Shown: one piece after another, positions 44,277 to 52,376 of the stretch
Layout of the letters: each line of letters starts with the position of its first letter
Numbering within the stretch: position 1 is the stretch's first letter
Assembly (NCBI GenBank): GCA_036560145.1
Contig: DATBRV010000127.1
Span: 11,398 to 75,397 of the forward strand
Origin: DATBRV01 sp036560145
GTDB lineage: Bacteria > Myxococcota_A > UBA9160 > SMWR01
Reading direction: 5' to 3'
DNA length: 64,000 bases
The notes under the pieces: model-generated
The model's input: the letters and a program-made list of their open reading frames with translations, nothing else
Told to the model about the DNA's origin: nothing
The model's database searches: none
Program-made: the position numbers and the translations under genes

Positions 44277-44477
44277 ATGTCCCGAAACGAGAAGCTGCTC
44301 ACGCCCATCCCGCTCGATTGGTCGCGCCTGCTCGGCTTCGATCAGGTGACGCACACGGACGCGAACCAGCCCGCCGCGCTCCGCGATGCGCGCCTCACCA
44401 AGGTGGGGGCCAAGCCCTGCCAGATCCGCAACCCCGCGCTGGGGGACGAGCCGAGCCTCCCGCCCAGGCGGCGCTAA
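44277..44477 (+). CDS. Putative RiPP precursor peptide 1
   Basis: Peptide of 66 residues beginning MSRNEKLLTPIPLDWSRLLG and ending ALGDEPSLPPRRR. It has no signal peptide or membrane segment. It contains one Cys (Cys48, in AKPCQIRN) and several Thr/Asp/Asn/Pro residues in its second half. Strong start: CGGAGG (44268-44273) before ATG 44277. The HExxH protein gene starts 9 bases after its stop, a layout typical of precursor-enzyme pairs. Assignment as a precursor rests on this context, not on a recognised leader family. Confidence 0.55.
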   Translation: MSRNEKLLTPIPLDWSRLLGFDQVTHTDANQPAALRDARLTKVGAKPCQIRNPALGDEPSLPPRRR

Positions 44478-44486
44478 GTCCCGCCC

Positions 44487-45485
44487 TTGCCCGCGCGGGA
44501 GCCCGGCGCCGTCGAGCCGAGCGCAGAGCGCGCGGCCGCGCTCGACCGCCGCATGCGGGAGCGGCTCGAAGAGAGCCTTCGCTACCTCGTTTCGGAGGTG
44601 TCGGGGCCGCTCGACCTGGATCCCGCGCTGCTCGAGGGCTTCTGCGAGCGCCTGCGATCGGGCCCCGTTCCGCCGCTCGCCTTCGGCGCCTACTTCGAGC
44701 TGGTGCTGGCCCTCGAGAACGGGGACTGGGAGGCCGCCCGGGAGCTGCTTCAGGAGATCGCCGCGGCCCCCAACCACGCGGGCGGTCCGGTCGTGCTCGA
44801 CCTCGCCGATCCCGCCAGCGATCGCGGCGCGAGCCGCTACCACCGCCTGATCGACACCGATCCGAACGAGCCCTTCCAGGTGCTCCCCCCGCCCCCGGAG
44901 CTCGCGCGGGCGTGCCGGGAGCGGATCTCCGAGGCCTTCGAGCTGCTGGGGCGCGGCGATCCCGAGCTGGCGCGCGAGATCCGCGGCCTGCTGCGCGAGA
45001 TCGTGCTCGCGGTCGGGCCGATCCGCCCCGGCAGCATGACCTTCGACGGCGCCTCCTCGTTCATGCTCTGGGGCGCCATCGTGCTGAATCCGCGCATGTT
45101 CCAGAGCGCGCTCGAGGTGGCGCAGGCGCTCGCGCACGAGAGCGGACACAACCTGCTGTTCGGCCTCTGCGTGGACGGCTCGCTGGTGGAGAACGACGAC
45201 GAGCCGCGTTACACGTCGCCCCTGCGCCGCGATCTGAGGCCGATGGACGGCATCGTGCACGCGACCTTCGTGACCGCGCGCATGCACCGCTCGCTGCTCC
45301 AGCTGCGCGCCTCTGGCGCTCTCTCCGGCGTCGAAGACGCGGAGGCGGGCCGCCTGCTGGCGGACCACGTGCGGAACTTCGCGATGGGCTGGGAGATCGT
45401 CGATCGGGACGCGCGCCTCACGGAACGCGGCAAACACGTGATGGCCGATGCACGGCGCCACATGCAGGCGCACGCAGGCGCCTAG
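44487..45485 (+). CDS. HExxH-motif putative peptide-modification protein 1
   Basis: Protein of 332 residues with metal-binding HESGH (His217, Glu218, His221) followed by YTSPLRRDLRPMDGIVHATFVTARMH. The R-P-x2-G-x2-H block (His258 as possible third ligand) is a hallmark of the HExxH 'mod' family (TIGR04267-type), found near RiPP genes or fused to FxsB-like enzymes, rather than of zinc proteases. Soluble, probably an iron- or zinc-dependent peptide-modifying enzyme; the reaction is unknown here. TTG start at 44487; an internal ATG at residue 23 is the alternative. Convergent with enzyme 2, stops separated by one base. Confidence 0.75.
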   Translation: MPAREPGAVEPSAERAAALDRRMRERLEESLRYLVSEVSGPLDLDPALLEGFCERLRSGPVPPLAFGAYFELVLALENGDWEAARELLQEIAAAPNHAGGPVVLDLADPASDRGASRYHRLIDTDPNEPFQVLPPPPELARACRERISEAFELLGRGDPELAREIRGLLREIVLAVGPIRPGSMTFDGASSFMLWGAIVLNPRMFQSALEVAQALAHESGHNLLFGLCVDGSLVENDDEPRYTSPLRRDLRPMDGIVHATFVTARMHRSLLQLRASGALSGVEDAEAGRLLADHVRNFAMGWEIVDRDARLTERGKHVMADARRHMQAHAGA

Positions 45486-45486
45486 C

Positions 45487-46905
45487 TCAGCGCGGCCGCG
45501 GGGCGTTGGCCTCCAGCCAGTTCATCGGAATCTGGCGGTGCAGGTCGTACTCGCGCGCATGGCGCGCGATGCTCTCGCGCACCGACACCGGGGCGCCGTC
45601 GTCGCCGCGGTATGGCTCGAAGCCCCCGTCGAACGACATCGCCATCGTCTCGGCGTCCCAGGGGACGCCGAGGCTTCCCGCTTCCGCGGCCATCGCAGCG
45701 AGATCAGCGCGCAGCTGAGCGACCAACCGAGCGCCCTCGCTGGTCAGGCGCGCGTGTCGCTCGAGCTGGCCAAGCGCGAGGTCGATCACCACCGGCTGGC
45801 GGATCAGCTGCGCCATCACGAAGTCCGCCAGCGTGCCCTTGGTGTCCGGCGCCTTCGCCACCGCGAGCCAGAAGCGGAGCTGCGCCGCGGTGACGTAGGC
45901 GCCGTGCAGGACCCCGCGCAGGGGACGCAGGTTCTCGCGCCAGGGCGAGTAGTATCCGGCGTGGTCCTCGGTTCCGAGCGATTCCCCCATCAGGATCGGC
46001 TCGCATTCCTCGAGGCAGAAGAGCCGGTCGTGGTGGAACTCGTGGACGCTGGATTCCGCCACGCTATAGGCGTGCGGAATCCCCTGGAAGGCGAAGGCTC
46101 CGGGCAGCTCCGAGTAGCTCACGTAGTTGAGCGGGTTGTCATCGGAGATGGGATTCACGGCGATCCATCGGATCCCCTCGCGCATCTGGTCGAAGACGTC
46201 GGGCTGGTGGCGGGCGATCAGCGCCAGCCCGGTTTCGACGAGCTCGCGGTGGCTCTCCTGGAAGGCGTGCGAGGTGCCGGACGCCGGCGGCGCCCAGCCG
46301 AGCCCCGGCACCCGCCAGCCGTCGCGCTGGAGCGGAACCGACCAGCCCCCGACGCAGGCTCGAGGGCACGCCTCCAGGCGGGTCTCGTCGCCGTCCACGA
46401 GGAGCTGGCCGTCTGCGACGCCGAGGATTCGGGCCACAGGGGGTCCGGTCAGCGAAGCGCCGGCCGCCGGGATCGCGAAGGGCAGCGCGAGCACGAGGGG
46501 CGTGGTGAACTCGAGCTTCGCGTCGGCGCGAAGGGCTGCGGCCAGCGCCAGCCGCTTGTACTGCTCGAGATGCGCGCGCAGGAGCGCTCGCGCGTCCTGG
46601 CTGTCCAGCTCTTCCGCCAGGGCCCGGGCGGCGGCCGGAACGCCGTCGCCTCGCAGGACGCTGCCGCAGAGAGCGAACGCCAGACGGGTCCACACGCGTG
46701 CGTAGGGGTCGCCGAGCACGTCAGACAGGACGTCCTCGTCCTGGCCGCTGAGGAAGCGGTGCAAGGCGAGCGCTTCGATCTCGCCGCCGTGTAGCGGACG
46801 GTGCTCGTCCAGCGCGCGGAACACCGCGACCAGTGCCGCCGCCTGTCGATCGGCGCGCAGTTGGAAGATGGACCGGTCCTGCCAGAGCCGGGTGCGGTGG
46901 TCCAC
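45487..46905 (-). CDS. HExxH-motif putative peptide-modification protein 2
   Basis: Protein of 472 residues. The catalytic region has HEFHH (His288, Glu289, His292), then GYYSPWRENLRPLRGVLHGAYVTAAQLRFW with His334, aligning closely with enzyme 1 and with the TIGR04267-type family. The N-terminal 280 residues are longer than in enzyme 1 and hold an Ala/Leu-rich helical region (LALAAALRADAKLEFTTPLVLALPF). GTG start at 46905, 18 bases after the small peptide gene on the same strand. Outside the HExxH half the two enzymes are quite different, so they are not a recent duplication. Confidence 0.75.
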   Translation of the reverse strand: MDHRTRLWQDRSIFQLRADRQAAALVAVFRALDEHRPLHGGEIEALALHRFLSGQDEDVLSDVLGDPYARVWTRLAFALCGSVLRGDGVPAAARALAEELDSQDARALLRAHLEQYKRLALAAALRADAKLEFTTPLVLALPFAIPAAGASLTGPPVARILGVADGQLLVDGDETRLEACPRACVGGWSVPLQRDGWRVPGLGWAPPASGTSHAFQESHRELVETGLALIARHQPDVFDQMREGIRWIAVNPISDDNPLNYVSYSELPGAFAFQGIPHAYSVAESSVHEFHHDRLFCLEECEPILMGESLGTEDHAGYYSPWRENLRPLRGVLHGAYVTAAQLRFWLAVAKAPDTKGTLADFVMAQLIRQPVVIDLALGQLERHARLTSEGARLVAQLRADLAAMAAEAGSLGVPWDAETMAMSFDGGFEPYRGDDGAPVSVRESIARHAREYDLHRQIPMNWLEANAPRPR

Positions 46906-46923
46906 GAGCGCGAGAGGGGCGCT

Positions 46924-47115
46924 CTAGCTTCGGTTCGGCGCGGCGGGGACGGTCGTATGCTTCATCCCCGAGGCGCGATAGGGATCGCTCCATCCCGTCG
47001 CGGAGCTCGCGTCGCCCTGCGGTTCGGCTGCGAGCTCGCGGCCGAGCTTCTCGGTCAACTTCTCATCGACCCGAGCCAGATTCACCCGAATCGCCCGCTT
47101 CTTGTCCTGCTTCAT
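46924..47115 (-). CDS. Putative RiPP precursor peptide 2
   Basis: Peptide of 63 residues with a basic/helical first half (MKQDKKRAIRVNLARV, DEKLTEKLGRELAAEP) and a polar, aromatic-containing C-terminal half (GWSDPYRASGMKHTTVPAAP), which reads like leader plus core. No Cys, no signal peptide. Very strong start: GAAGGAGA in front of ATG 47115. It sits immediately upstream of HExxH enzyme 2. Not similar in sequence to peptide 1. Confidence 0.6.
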   Translation of the reverse strand: MKQDKKRAIRVNLARVDEKLTEKLGRELAAEPQGDASSATGWSDPYRASGMKHTTVPAAPNRS

Positions 47116-47159
47116 CGCAGTCTCCTTCCGAGTGATGCGGCGACTCTAACCATCGGGCC

Positions 47160-47178
47160 ATTTCGCATCAAGCGAAAT
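47160..47178 (-). promoter_or_regulatory. 7-bp palindrome upstream of the second peptide gene
   Basis: ATTTCGC-ATCAA-GCGAAAT is a perfect 7-bp inverted repeat with a 5-base loop, 44 bases upstream of peptide 2 and in the divergent space with crcB. Its AT-rich arms stand out. Candidate operator for the peptide pair or for crcB. Confidence 0.45.
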
Positions 47179-47252
47179 CTCGTCCGGTGACTACGCGTGT
47201 TGGGACATCCCCCCGGCTTGCGCGGGCCTCGTTCGGCTGCGTAGGCTGCGGC

Positions 47253-47642
47253 GTGGACGTGGAACGGCTTCTCTGGGTCAGCCTCGGCAGCGCGATCGGT
47301 GGAGCCCTTCGCTACGCCACCCAACAGCTCGCGGTCGCGATGCTGGGCGCCTCGTTTCCCTACGGAACCCTGGCGGTCAATCTGCTCGGTTCGTTCGGAA
47401 TCGCCCTGATCATGCACCTCGGGCTCACGCCCGCGCTGGCCTCTCCGAACCTCCGCCTGTTCCTGACCACGGGCGTGATGGGCGGCTTCACCACCTACTC
47501 CGCGTTCAACCACGAGACGCTGTTGCTGCTGCGCGAGGGGCCCTGGGAACTCGCGCTGCTCAACGCGGTCCTCATGTTGGTCGGCTGCCTGGCGGCGGGG
47601 ATCGCGGGGCTGGCGATGGGAAGGGTCCTGGTGGGTCCGTGA
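47253..47642 (+). CDS. crcB: CrcB/Fluc fluoride exporter
   Basis: Small membrane channel of 129 residues that expels fluoride. Four hydrophobic segments with family motifs GSAIGGALRYATQQ, FPYGTLAVNLLGSF and TGVMGGFTTYSAFNHET. I choose GTG 47253, giving the usual length; in-frame GTGs at 47187 and 47259 are alternatives. No fluoride riboswitch was recognised upstream. Overlaps the next gene by 4 bases (GTGA). Confidence 0.9.
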   Translation: MDVERLLWVSLGSAIGGALRYATQQLAVAMLGASFPYGTLAVNLLGSFGIALIMHLGLTPALASPNLRLFLTTGVMGGFTTYSAFNHETLLLLREGPWELALLNAVLMLVGCLAAGIAGLAMGRVLVGP

Positions 47643-49093
47643 CGATCCCGACGCCGGGCAGGCTCCCCGTGCCCTGGTTCGTCCCGGCCCTCGCGGCGCT
47701 CTGGCTGGCGCTCCGCTTCGCCCTGCTCGAGCACAGCCCCCCAGGCTTCTACGGCGACGAGTTCCGCGGCGCGCTCCACCAGATCTGCCTCGGGGAGACC
47801 GGCGCGTCCGCCTACGGCGAGCGCTGGCCGAGCTTCGTGCGCGGCGCAGGCGGCGGGCTCTACACACCTCCGTTTCTCTACTTCGGCGCCCTCTGGGCGA
47901 AGCTCTTCGGATACTCGATCGCCGACTTCCGGGCGATGGCCGCGTTCTTCGGCGTGCTCACGATCCTGGCTCTGCATGGCTGGGTCCGGCGCGCCGCCGG
48001 CGGAGAGATCGCCGCCTGGACCGCGTTCGTGGCGGCGCTCTCTCCCTGGTCGTTCCAGTTCTCGCGGATCGCCTGGGACCCGCCGCTGGCGCCGGCGTTC
48101 CTGATGCTCGGCCTGTGGGCCTGGGGAATTTCGCGCGCGGCGACCGCGGGGCTCGTCTCCGGCGCCCTGGTGGCGCTTGCGATGTATGCCTATCCGCCCA
48201 TGCGGATCCAGGCGCCGCTCGTGTTCGGAGCGCTGCTGGCCCTCGAGCTGGCCCAGCGTCGCCTGCGCCCGCGCGCCCTGGTCGCCTTCGCCCTGAGCTC
48301 CGGCCTGATCGCGCTCCCGCTGCTCGTCGCCACCTTCAACGGCGCGCTCAACCAACGCGGCATGGCGGAGGCCGTCTTCTCGCCCGCGTACGTGGCCGCG
48401 AACCGCGGAACCGATCTGCCGGTCGTGTTCATCGCGAAGGCCACCTTCGCCAACTTCCTCTCGCACTTCAGCCCCGGCTACCTGTTCTTCACGGGGGACG
48501 CCAACGCCCGGCATTCGACCCAGCGGATCGGCGAGCTGGGCTTCCTCGAGGTGCTGGGCGTCGGAATCGGGGTGATGCTGATCCTCGAGCGGTGGCTCGG
48601 CAAGGACGCGCGCACGCCCCCGAGCGCGCCCGCCGGCGCCTGGGGCGCGCGGCAGCTGGTCGGCTTCTGCGGCTTCGCGGCGCTCGCGGGAATCCTGCCC
48701 GCCGCGCTCTGCTTCACCGGCGTCCCGCACGCGCTCCGCTCGATCGGCGCCTGGCCATTCCAGGCCGCGATCTTCGGATTCCTGCTCTCGCGATTCGCCC
48801 GGAATGGAGCGCGAGCCGTGGGCGTGATCGCGGCGGTCGCACTGCTGCACAGCGCCTGGTTCGCGCACGCCTATTTCGTCGCGTACCCAAGGATTGACGA
48901 CCGCTGGTTCCACGGAGCGCTCGAGCGGATCTTCCGGGCGAGCGATCTCGACACCCGCGAAGCCCACCGCGCCGCTGCGATCGCGCCGGAGGGCTATCGC
49001 TACTTCCGCATCCTCGAGGATGGACTCGACTGCCGCAGCAGCGCCGAGAGCCTCGTGCGGTTCCAGCAGGGCGCTCAGCGCCCCGGGCGGTAG
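47639..49093 (+). CDS. Membrane glycosyltransferase, GT-C (family 39-like)
   Basis: Polytopic protein of 484 residues with about ten hydrophobic segments. Early loop motif GFYGDEFRGA carries the acidic pair expected of GT-C enzymes that use polyprenyl-phosphate sugars. LSPWSFQFSRIAWDPPLAPAFLMLGLWAW is the usual second loop. Likely glycosylates proteins or lipids on the outer face of the inner membrane. GTG start overlapping crcB. Its 3' end overlaps the convergent gene by 19 bases. Confidence 0.75.
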   Translation: MTIPTPGRLPVPWFVPALAALWLALRFALLEHSPPGFYGDEFRGALHQICLGETGASAYGERWPSFVRGAGGGLYTPPFLYFGALWAKLFGYSIADFRAMAAFFGVLTILALHGWVRRAAGGEIAAWTAFVAALSPWSFQFSRIAWDPPLAPAFLMLGLWAWGISRAATAGLVSGALVALAMYAYPPMRIQAPLVFGALLALELAQRRLRPRALVAFALSSGLIALPLLVATFNGALNQRGMAEAVFSPAYVAANRGTDLPVVFIAKATFANFLSHFSPGYLFFTGDANARHSTQRIGELGFLEVLGVGIGVMLILERWLGKDARTPPSAPAGAWGARQLVGFCGFAALAGILPAALCFTGVPHALRSIGAWPFQAAIFGFLLSRFARNGARAVGVIAAVALLHSAWFAHAYFVAYPRIDDRWFHGALERIFRASDLDTREAHRAAAIAPEGYRYFRILEDGLDCRSSAESLVRFQQGAQRPGR

Positions 49094-51123
49094 GGTCTTC
49101 GCGCCGCGTAGCCGGCCTCGCGCTGGCGCAGCGCCGCGAGGTCGGCGATCTGCTGCCGCTCGGCGGCCTCGAGCGCGCGGCGGATGCTGGCGAGCGCATC
49201 GTCCCAGTGGCCCTGCTCGGCCTGGGCCGCCGCCAGCACATCGAGGGCCGCCACGTCGTCGGGCCGGGCCCGCGCGATCGGCTCGGCGAGGGCGAGCGCC
49301 TCGGCTCCGTTGCGAAGCGCCGCGTCCGGGCAGGTGGCGAGCAGGAAGGCGAGCTGTAGGGGCGCCTCGCCGTCGGCGGGATCGAGCTCGCGCGCCCGGC
49401 GCCAGGCTTGGATCGCCTCGCGGTAGCGTCCGGAGTTCTGGCTGGCCGATGCGAGCGCTCGAAACGCCTCCGCTCCGGCGCCGTCGAACGCGACGGCGTC
49501 CGCCAGCGCGACACGGGCTCGCTCGAATTCCCCCTTCTCCATCCAGACCAGCCCGATCTTCCAGGCGTGGCGCCAGCTCTGCGGCTGTAGCTGCTTCGCC
49601 TGCTGGAAGGCGTCCAGCGACTCGTCGAATCGGCGCAGGCTCCGGAGGTTCTCTCCGAGCTCCGCCCAGGTCTCCGCCATGGACGGGTGCAGGCGCAGCG
49701 CGGCGCGAAATTCGAGCGACGCCTCAGCGCGCCGCTCGAGCTGGATCAGCGCGACGCCCGTGTTGTGAAGCGACTGCGCCAGCTGGAAATCCCGGGCGAA
49801 GATCGTCTGGTTGCAGATCGGAAGCAGCGCGAGTCCGAGCGCGCCGGCGGGCAGCAGCTCCCGCCAGCGCCCGGCGCGGGCGCGCTCGAAACCCGCCACC
49901 AGGGCGGCGCCGGCCAGCAGCGCGAGCCCCGGAACCAGCGGATGCCGGTAGCGCGCCATCAGGTAGAAGACGAGCGGGCCCACGGCGGTCGTCGCGAGCA
50001 CCGCGTAGAGCACCGCGAGCTGGCGCCGGCGCGCCCATTCGAGCGCCACGCCCGCCGCGGCCAGCGGCAGCAACACGCCGAAGTGCAGCAGGCGGCCGAG
50101 CCCGCGCAGCAGGCTCGACGAGCCTTCGAAGAAATACAGGTCTTCGGCGTCGGGGATCTCGTACCAGTTCAGCAGCAGGCGCAGCTTGCGGAGCAGGAGC
50201 GAGAGCCACTGTCCGGTGTGGGACCGGATGTGCTCGAAGCTGCGCTCGAACCAGTAGCGCGAGACCTGCTGGGCCGTGAGCTTGCGGCCGCGGGCGGCCT
50301 CCGCGAGCGCGACCGCGTCGGCGCGCTCGTAGAGCGGATCCCCGCGCCCCGGCAGCAGCGGCACGTAGATGCCGTTCGCCTCGGGACCGTTGCCAATGTA
50401 GAAGTTCGGGCCCGCCTGCGCGGTGGTCAGCACGAACTCGCCGCCGACCTTCGCGTTGCGCCAGACCACCGGCGCCAGCACCAGCGCGAGGCCGAGCAGG
50501 AAGGCGCCGAGCCGGCGCGCGCGGTGGGCGGCGGGGATCGCGCCCCCGGCGGCCAGGATCCAGAGCGCCAGCACCGGCGCCAGCAACAGGGTCTCCTCGC
50601 GGGTCAGCATCAGGAGCCCGAGCAGCGCGCCGCAGGCGCACAGCATCCCGGCGCCGGCGGTCTTCTGCGCGCGCGCCAGCGCCCACAGCAGCAGCGTCAT
50701 CCAGAGCAGCCCCAGGTTGGCCTTCTGGATCAGCGCGTCCAAAAAGATGGCGGGCGGATACAGCGCCAGCAGCACGCCGGCCGCGATTCCCGCGCGGCGC
50801 GAGACGAGCTCCCGCCCGGCCAGGAAGAGGATTCCGCAGGCGAGCGACCCGAGGGCGATCTGGACCAGGCGCACGCGAAACAGGTCCGCGCCGACGGCGA
50901 GCTTCACCAGCGCCAAAAAGTATGGGTAGAGCGGCGCCTGGTAGAACACGCTGTCGCCCAGCCAATCGCCGGCGGCGATCCGATCCGACCACTCCCAGTA
51001 CGAACGCGCGTCGGAGACCGAGGCATGGAAGAGGGGCGCCGCCTGCGCCTCGAGCAGGAAGACCAGGCGTAGCGCGAAGGCGAGCGTCACGATCCCGGCG
51101 AAGGCGAGCCGGCGCTGGCTCAC
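49075..51123 (-). CDS. GT-C membrane glycosyltransferase with C-terminal TPR region
   Basis: Protein of 682 residues. The first 430 have about ten hydrophobic segments and an acidic loop motif SVSDARSYWEWSDRI plus FYQAPLYPYFLAL, as in family-39-like transferases (the Asp of SDA is the expected catalytic acid). From about 455 onwards there are at least five TPR repeats (LAQSLHNTGVALIQLERRAEASLEFRAALRLHPS onward). Membrane GT plus periplasmic TPR is a known bacterial architecture. The GTG at 51123 overlaps the SGNH gene stop as GTGA. Confidence 0.75.
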   Translation of the reverse strand: MSQRRLAFAGIVTLAFALRLVFLLEAQAAPLFHASVSDARSYWEWSDRIAAGDWLGDSVFYQAPLYPYFLALVKLAVGADLFRVRLVQIALGSLACGILFLAGRELVSRRAGIAAGVLLALYPPAIFLDALIQKANLGLLWMTLLLWALARAQKTAGAGMLCACGALLGLLMLTREETLLLAPVLALWILAAGGAIPAAHRARRLGAFLLGLALVLAPVVWRNAKVGGEFVLTTAQAGPNFYIGNGPEANGIYVPLLPGRGDPLYERADAVALAEAARGRKLTAQQVSRYWFERSFEHIRSHTGQWLSLLLRKLRLLLNWYEIPDAEDLYFFEGSSSLLRGLGRLLHFGVLLPLAAAGVALEWARRRQLAVLYAVLATTAVGPLVFYLMARYRHPLVPGLALLAGAALVAGFERARAGRWRELLPAGALGLALLPICNQTIFARDFQLAQSLHNTGVALIQLERRAEASLEFRAALRLHPSMAETWAELGENLRSLRRFDESLDAFQQAKQLQPQSWRHAWKIGLVWMEKGEFERARVALADAVAFDGAGAEAFRALASASQNSGRYREAIQAWRRARELDPADGEAPLQLAFLLATCPDAALRNGAEALALAEPIARARPDDVAALDVLAAAQAEQGHWDDALASIRRALEAAERQQIADLAALRQREAGYAARRPYRPGR

Positions 51124-52355
51124 GACCCGCTCTCGGCGAGGATCCGGCCGGCGACGGCTTCGGCGATCAAACGGTTTCCGAGCGGATTCGGGTGCACGGG
51201 CTCGACCATCAGGTAGCGGAGCAGGGCACTTCGCACCGGGTCCCGAGCCAGCTTTCGATAGAACGCCTCGTCGTAGTAGACGAGGCGGTAATGCTCCACG
51301 TCCTGGCTCCAGAAGCGCTCGATCTCGGCGCGCTCGGGCTGGAAGCGACGTCCGGCGAGCAGATCGTCGAGGCCCGCGCGCAGGATCTCGCGGCCGTCGA
51401 GCCAGGCAACCGATTCCTGCCGCGCGATCTCCGCGATCGCATCGCGGAAGACGGGTCCGATCAGGACCAGGTCGAGCAGGACGACGCGGGCGCCGGCGCC
51501 GCGCGCGGCGCGGATCATCGCGAGCAGGTTCTCGCGGAACTCGGCGGGGGACACCCGGGTGCTCTGCGCGGGGCGGTCCGGTTCGGTCCGCCGCGCGTCC
51601 TGCCGCGGCAGGAACAGCCGCGCGGTCGCCAGCTGGCTCAGCGCGGTGTAGAGGCGGAGCCGCACGGGGCTGATGCGCTCCGCCTTGGCGGCGTCGGAGG
51701 AGACGTCGAGCTCGAGATCGTTCGCCCCGAAGCCGAGCACCACGAAGTCGGGCCGCCGCCGCGCGAGGATTCCGGTCAGCAGCCGCCGGCCCTGGAAGCT
51801 GGTGTAGCCGGGCACCCCGTAGTTCACCACCGCGGCGCGGGGCAGCCCCTGCTCGCGCAGGCGCTGCTGGAGCTGCGCCGGATAGGTTTCGTCCTCGCCC
51901 ACGCGGAAGCCGAAGGTGCAGGAATCGCCGAGCGCGACGATCACCGGCGAGGCCTGCTCCCCGGCGCCGGGGAAGGCGCGTCCGCGCTGACCTTGGGGTC
52001 CGATCCGGATCCGCCAGGTCGCGGGCCCCGTGCGCAGCTGGTAGACGCGATTCTCGACCTCCAGCGCGGTGTCGGGCCGCAGCCTCCAGAACAGCTCGGC
52101 ATCGGGCAGGTAGAGCCCGGGCACGCCTGCGCCCGCCTCGAGATCCCGGTCGAGGATGTCGAGCCACGCCGTCTCGATCGCGCCCGAGCGGGCGTCGATC
52201 GCCGCGGGAGGCGGCGCGGTGAGCGCGAGCCAGAGGCGGGCCGCCCCCTCGATCAGCAGCAGGCCCGCCGCGACCAGCACGATCGCGAACGACACCTGCC
52301 TGCGTAGGGAGACGTTGGCGAGGGTGTCATCCCCCCGCGTCTTCGGGTCCGTCAC
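51120..52355 (-). CDS. Membrane-anchored SGNH/GDSL hydrolase
   Basis: Protein of 411 residues with one N-terminal membrane anchor (about 20-45) and an SGNH domain: block I ALGDSCTFG (Ser145), VNYGVPGYTS, block III GFGANDLEL and block V HPNPLGNRLIA (His388). Likely an O-deacetylase or esterase acting on an envelope glycan. Co-translated with the GT-C/TPR protein, so probably part of one glycan-modification unit. GTG start. Confidence 0.8.
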   Translation of the reverse strand: MTDPKTRGDDTLANVSLRRQVSFAIVLVAAGLLLIEGAARLWLALTAPPPAAIDARSGAIETAWLDILDRDLEAGAGVPGLYLPDAELFWRLRPDTALEVENRVYQLRTGPATWRIRIGPQGQRGRAFPGAGEQASPVIVALGDSCTFGFRVGEDETYPAQLQQRLREQGLPRAAVVNYGVPGYTSFQGRRLLTGILARRRPDFVVLGFGANDLELDVSSDAAKAERISPVRLRLYTALSQLATARLFLPRQDARRTEPDRPAQSTRVSPAEFRENLLAMIRAARGAGARVVLLDLVLIGPVFRDAIAEIARQESVAWLDGREILRAGLDDLLAGRRFQPERAEIERFWSQDVEHYRLVYYDEAFYRKLARDPVRSALLRYLMVEPVHPNPLGNRLIAEAVAGRILAESGS

Positions 52356-52376
52356 TTCCCGCGTTTCACCCCCACC

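Noticed and set aside
44487..45485. HExxH proteins as secreted zinc proteases
   Set aside because: No signal peptide, no pro-domain and no protease family motifs beyond HExxH; the R-P-x2-G-x2-H block fits the peptide-modification family better.
47116..47252. Fluoride riboswitch upstream of crcB
   Set aside because: I could not find the conserved pseudoknot elements of the crcB motif; only a simple palindrome is present.
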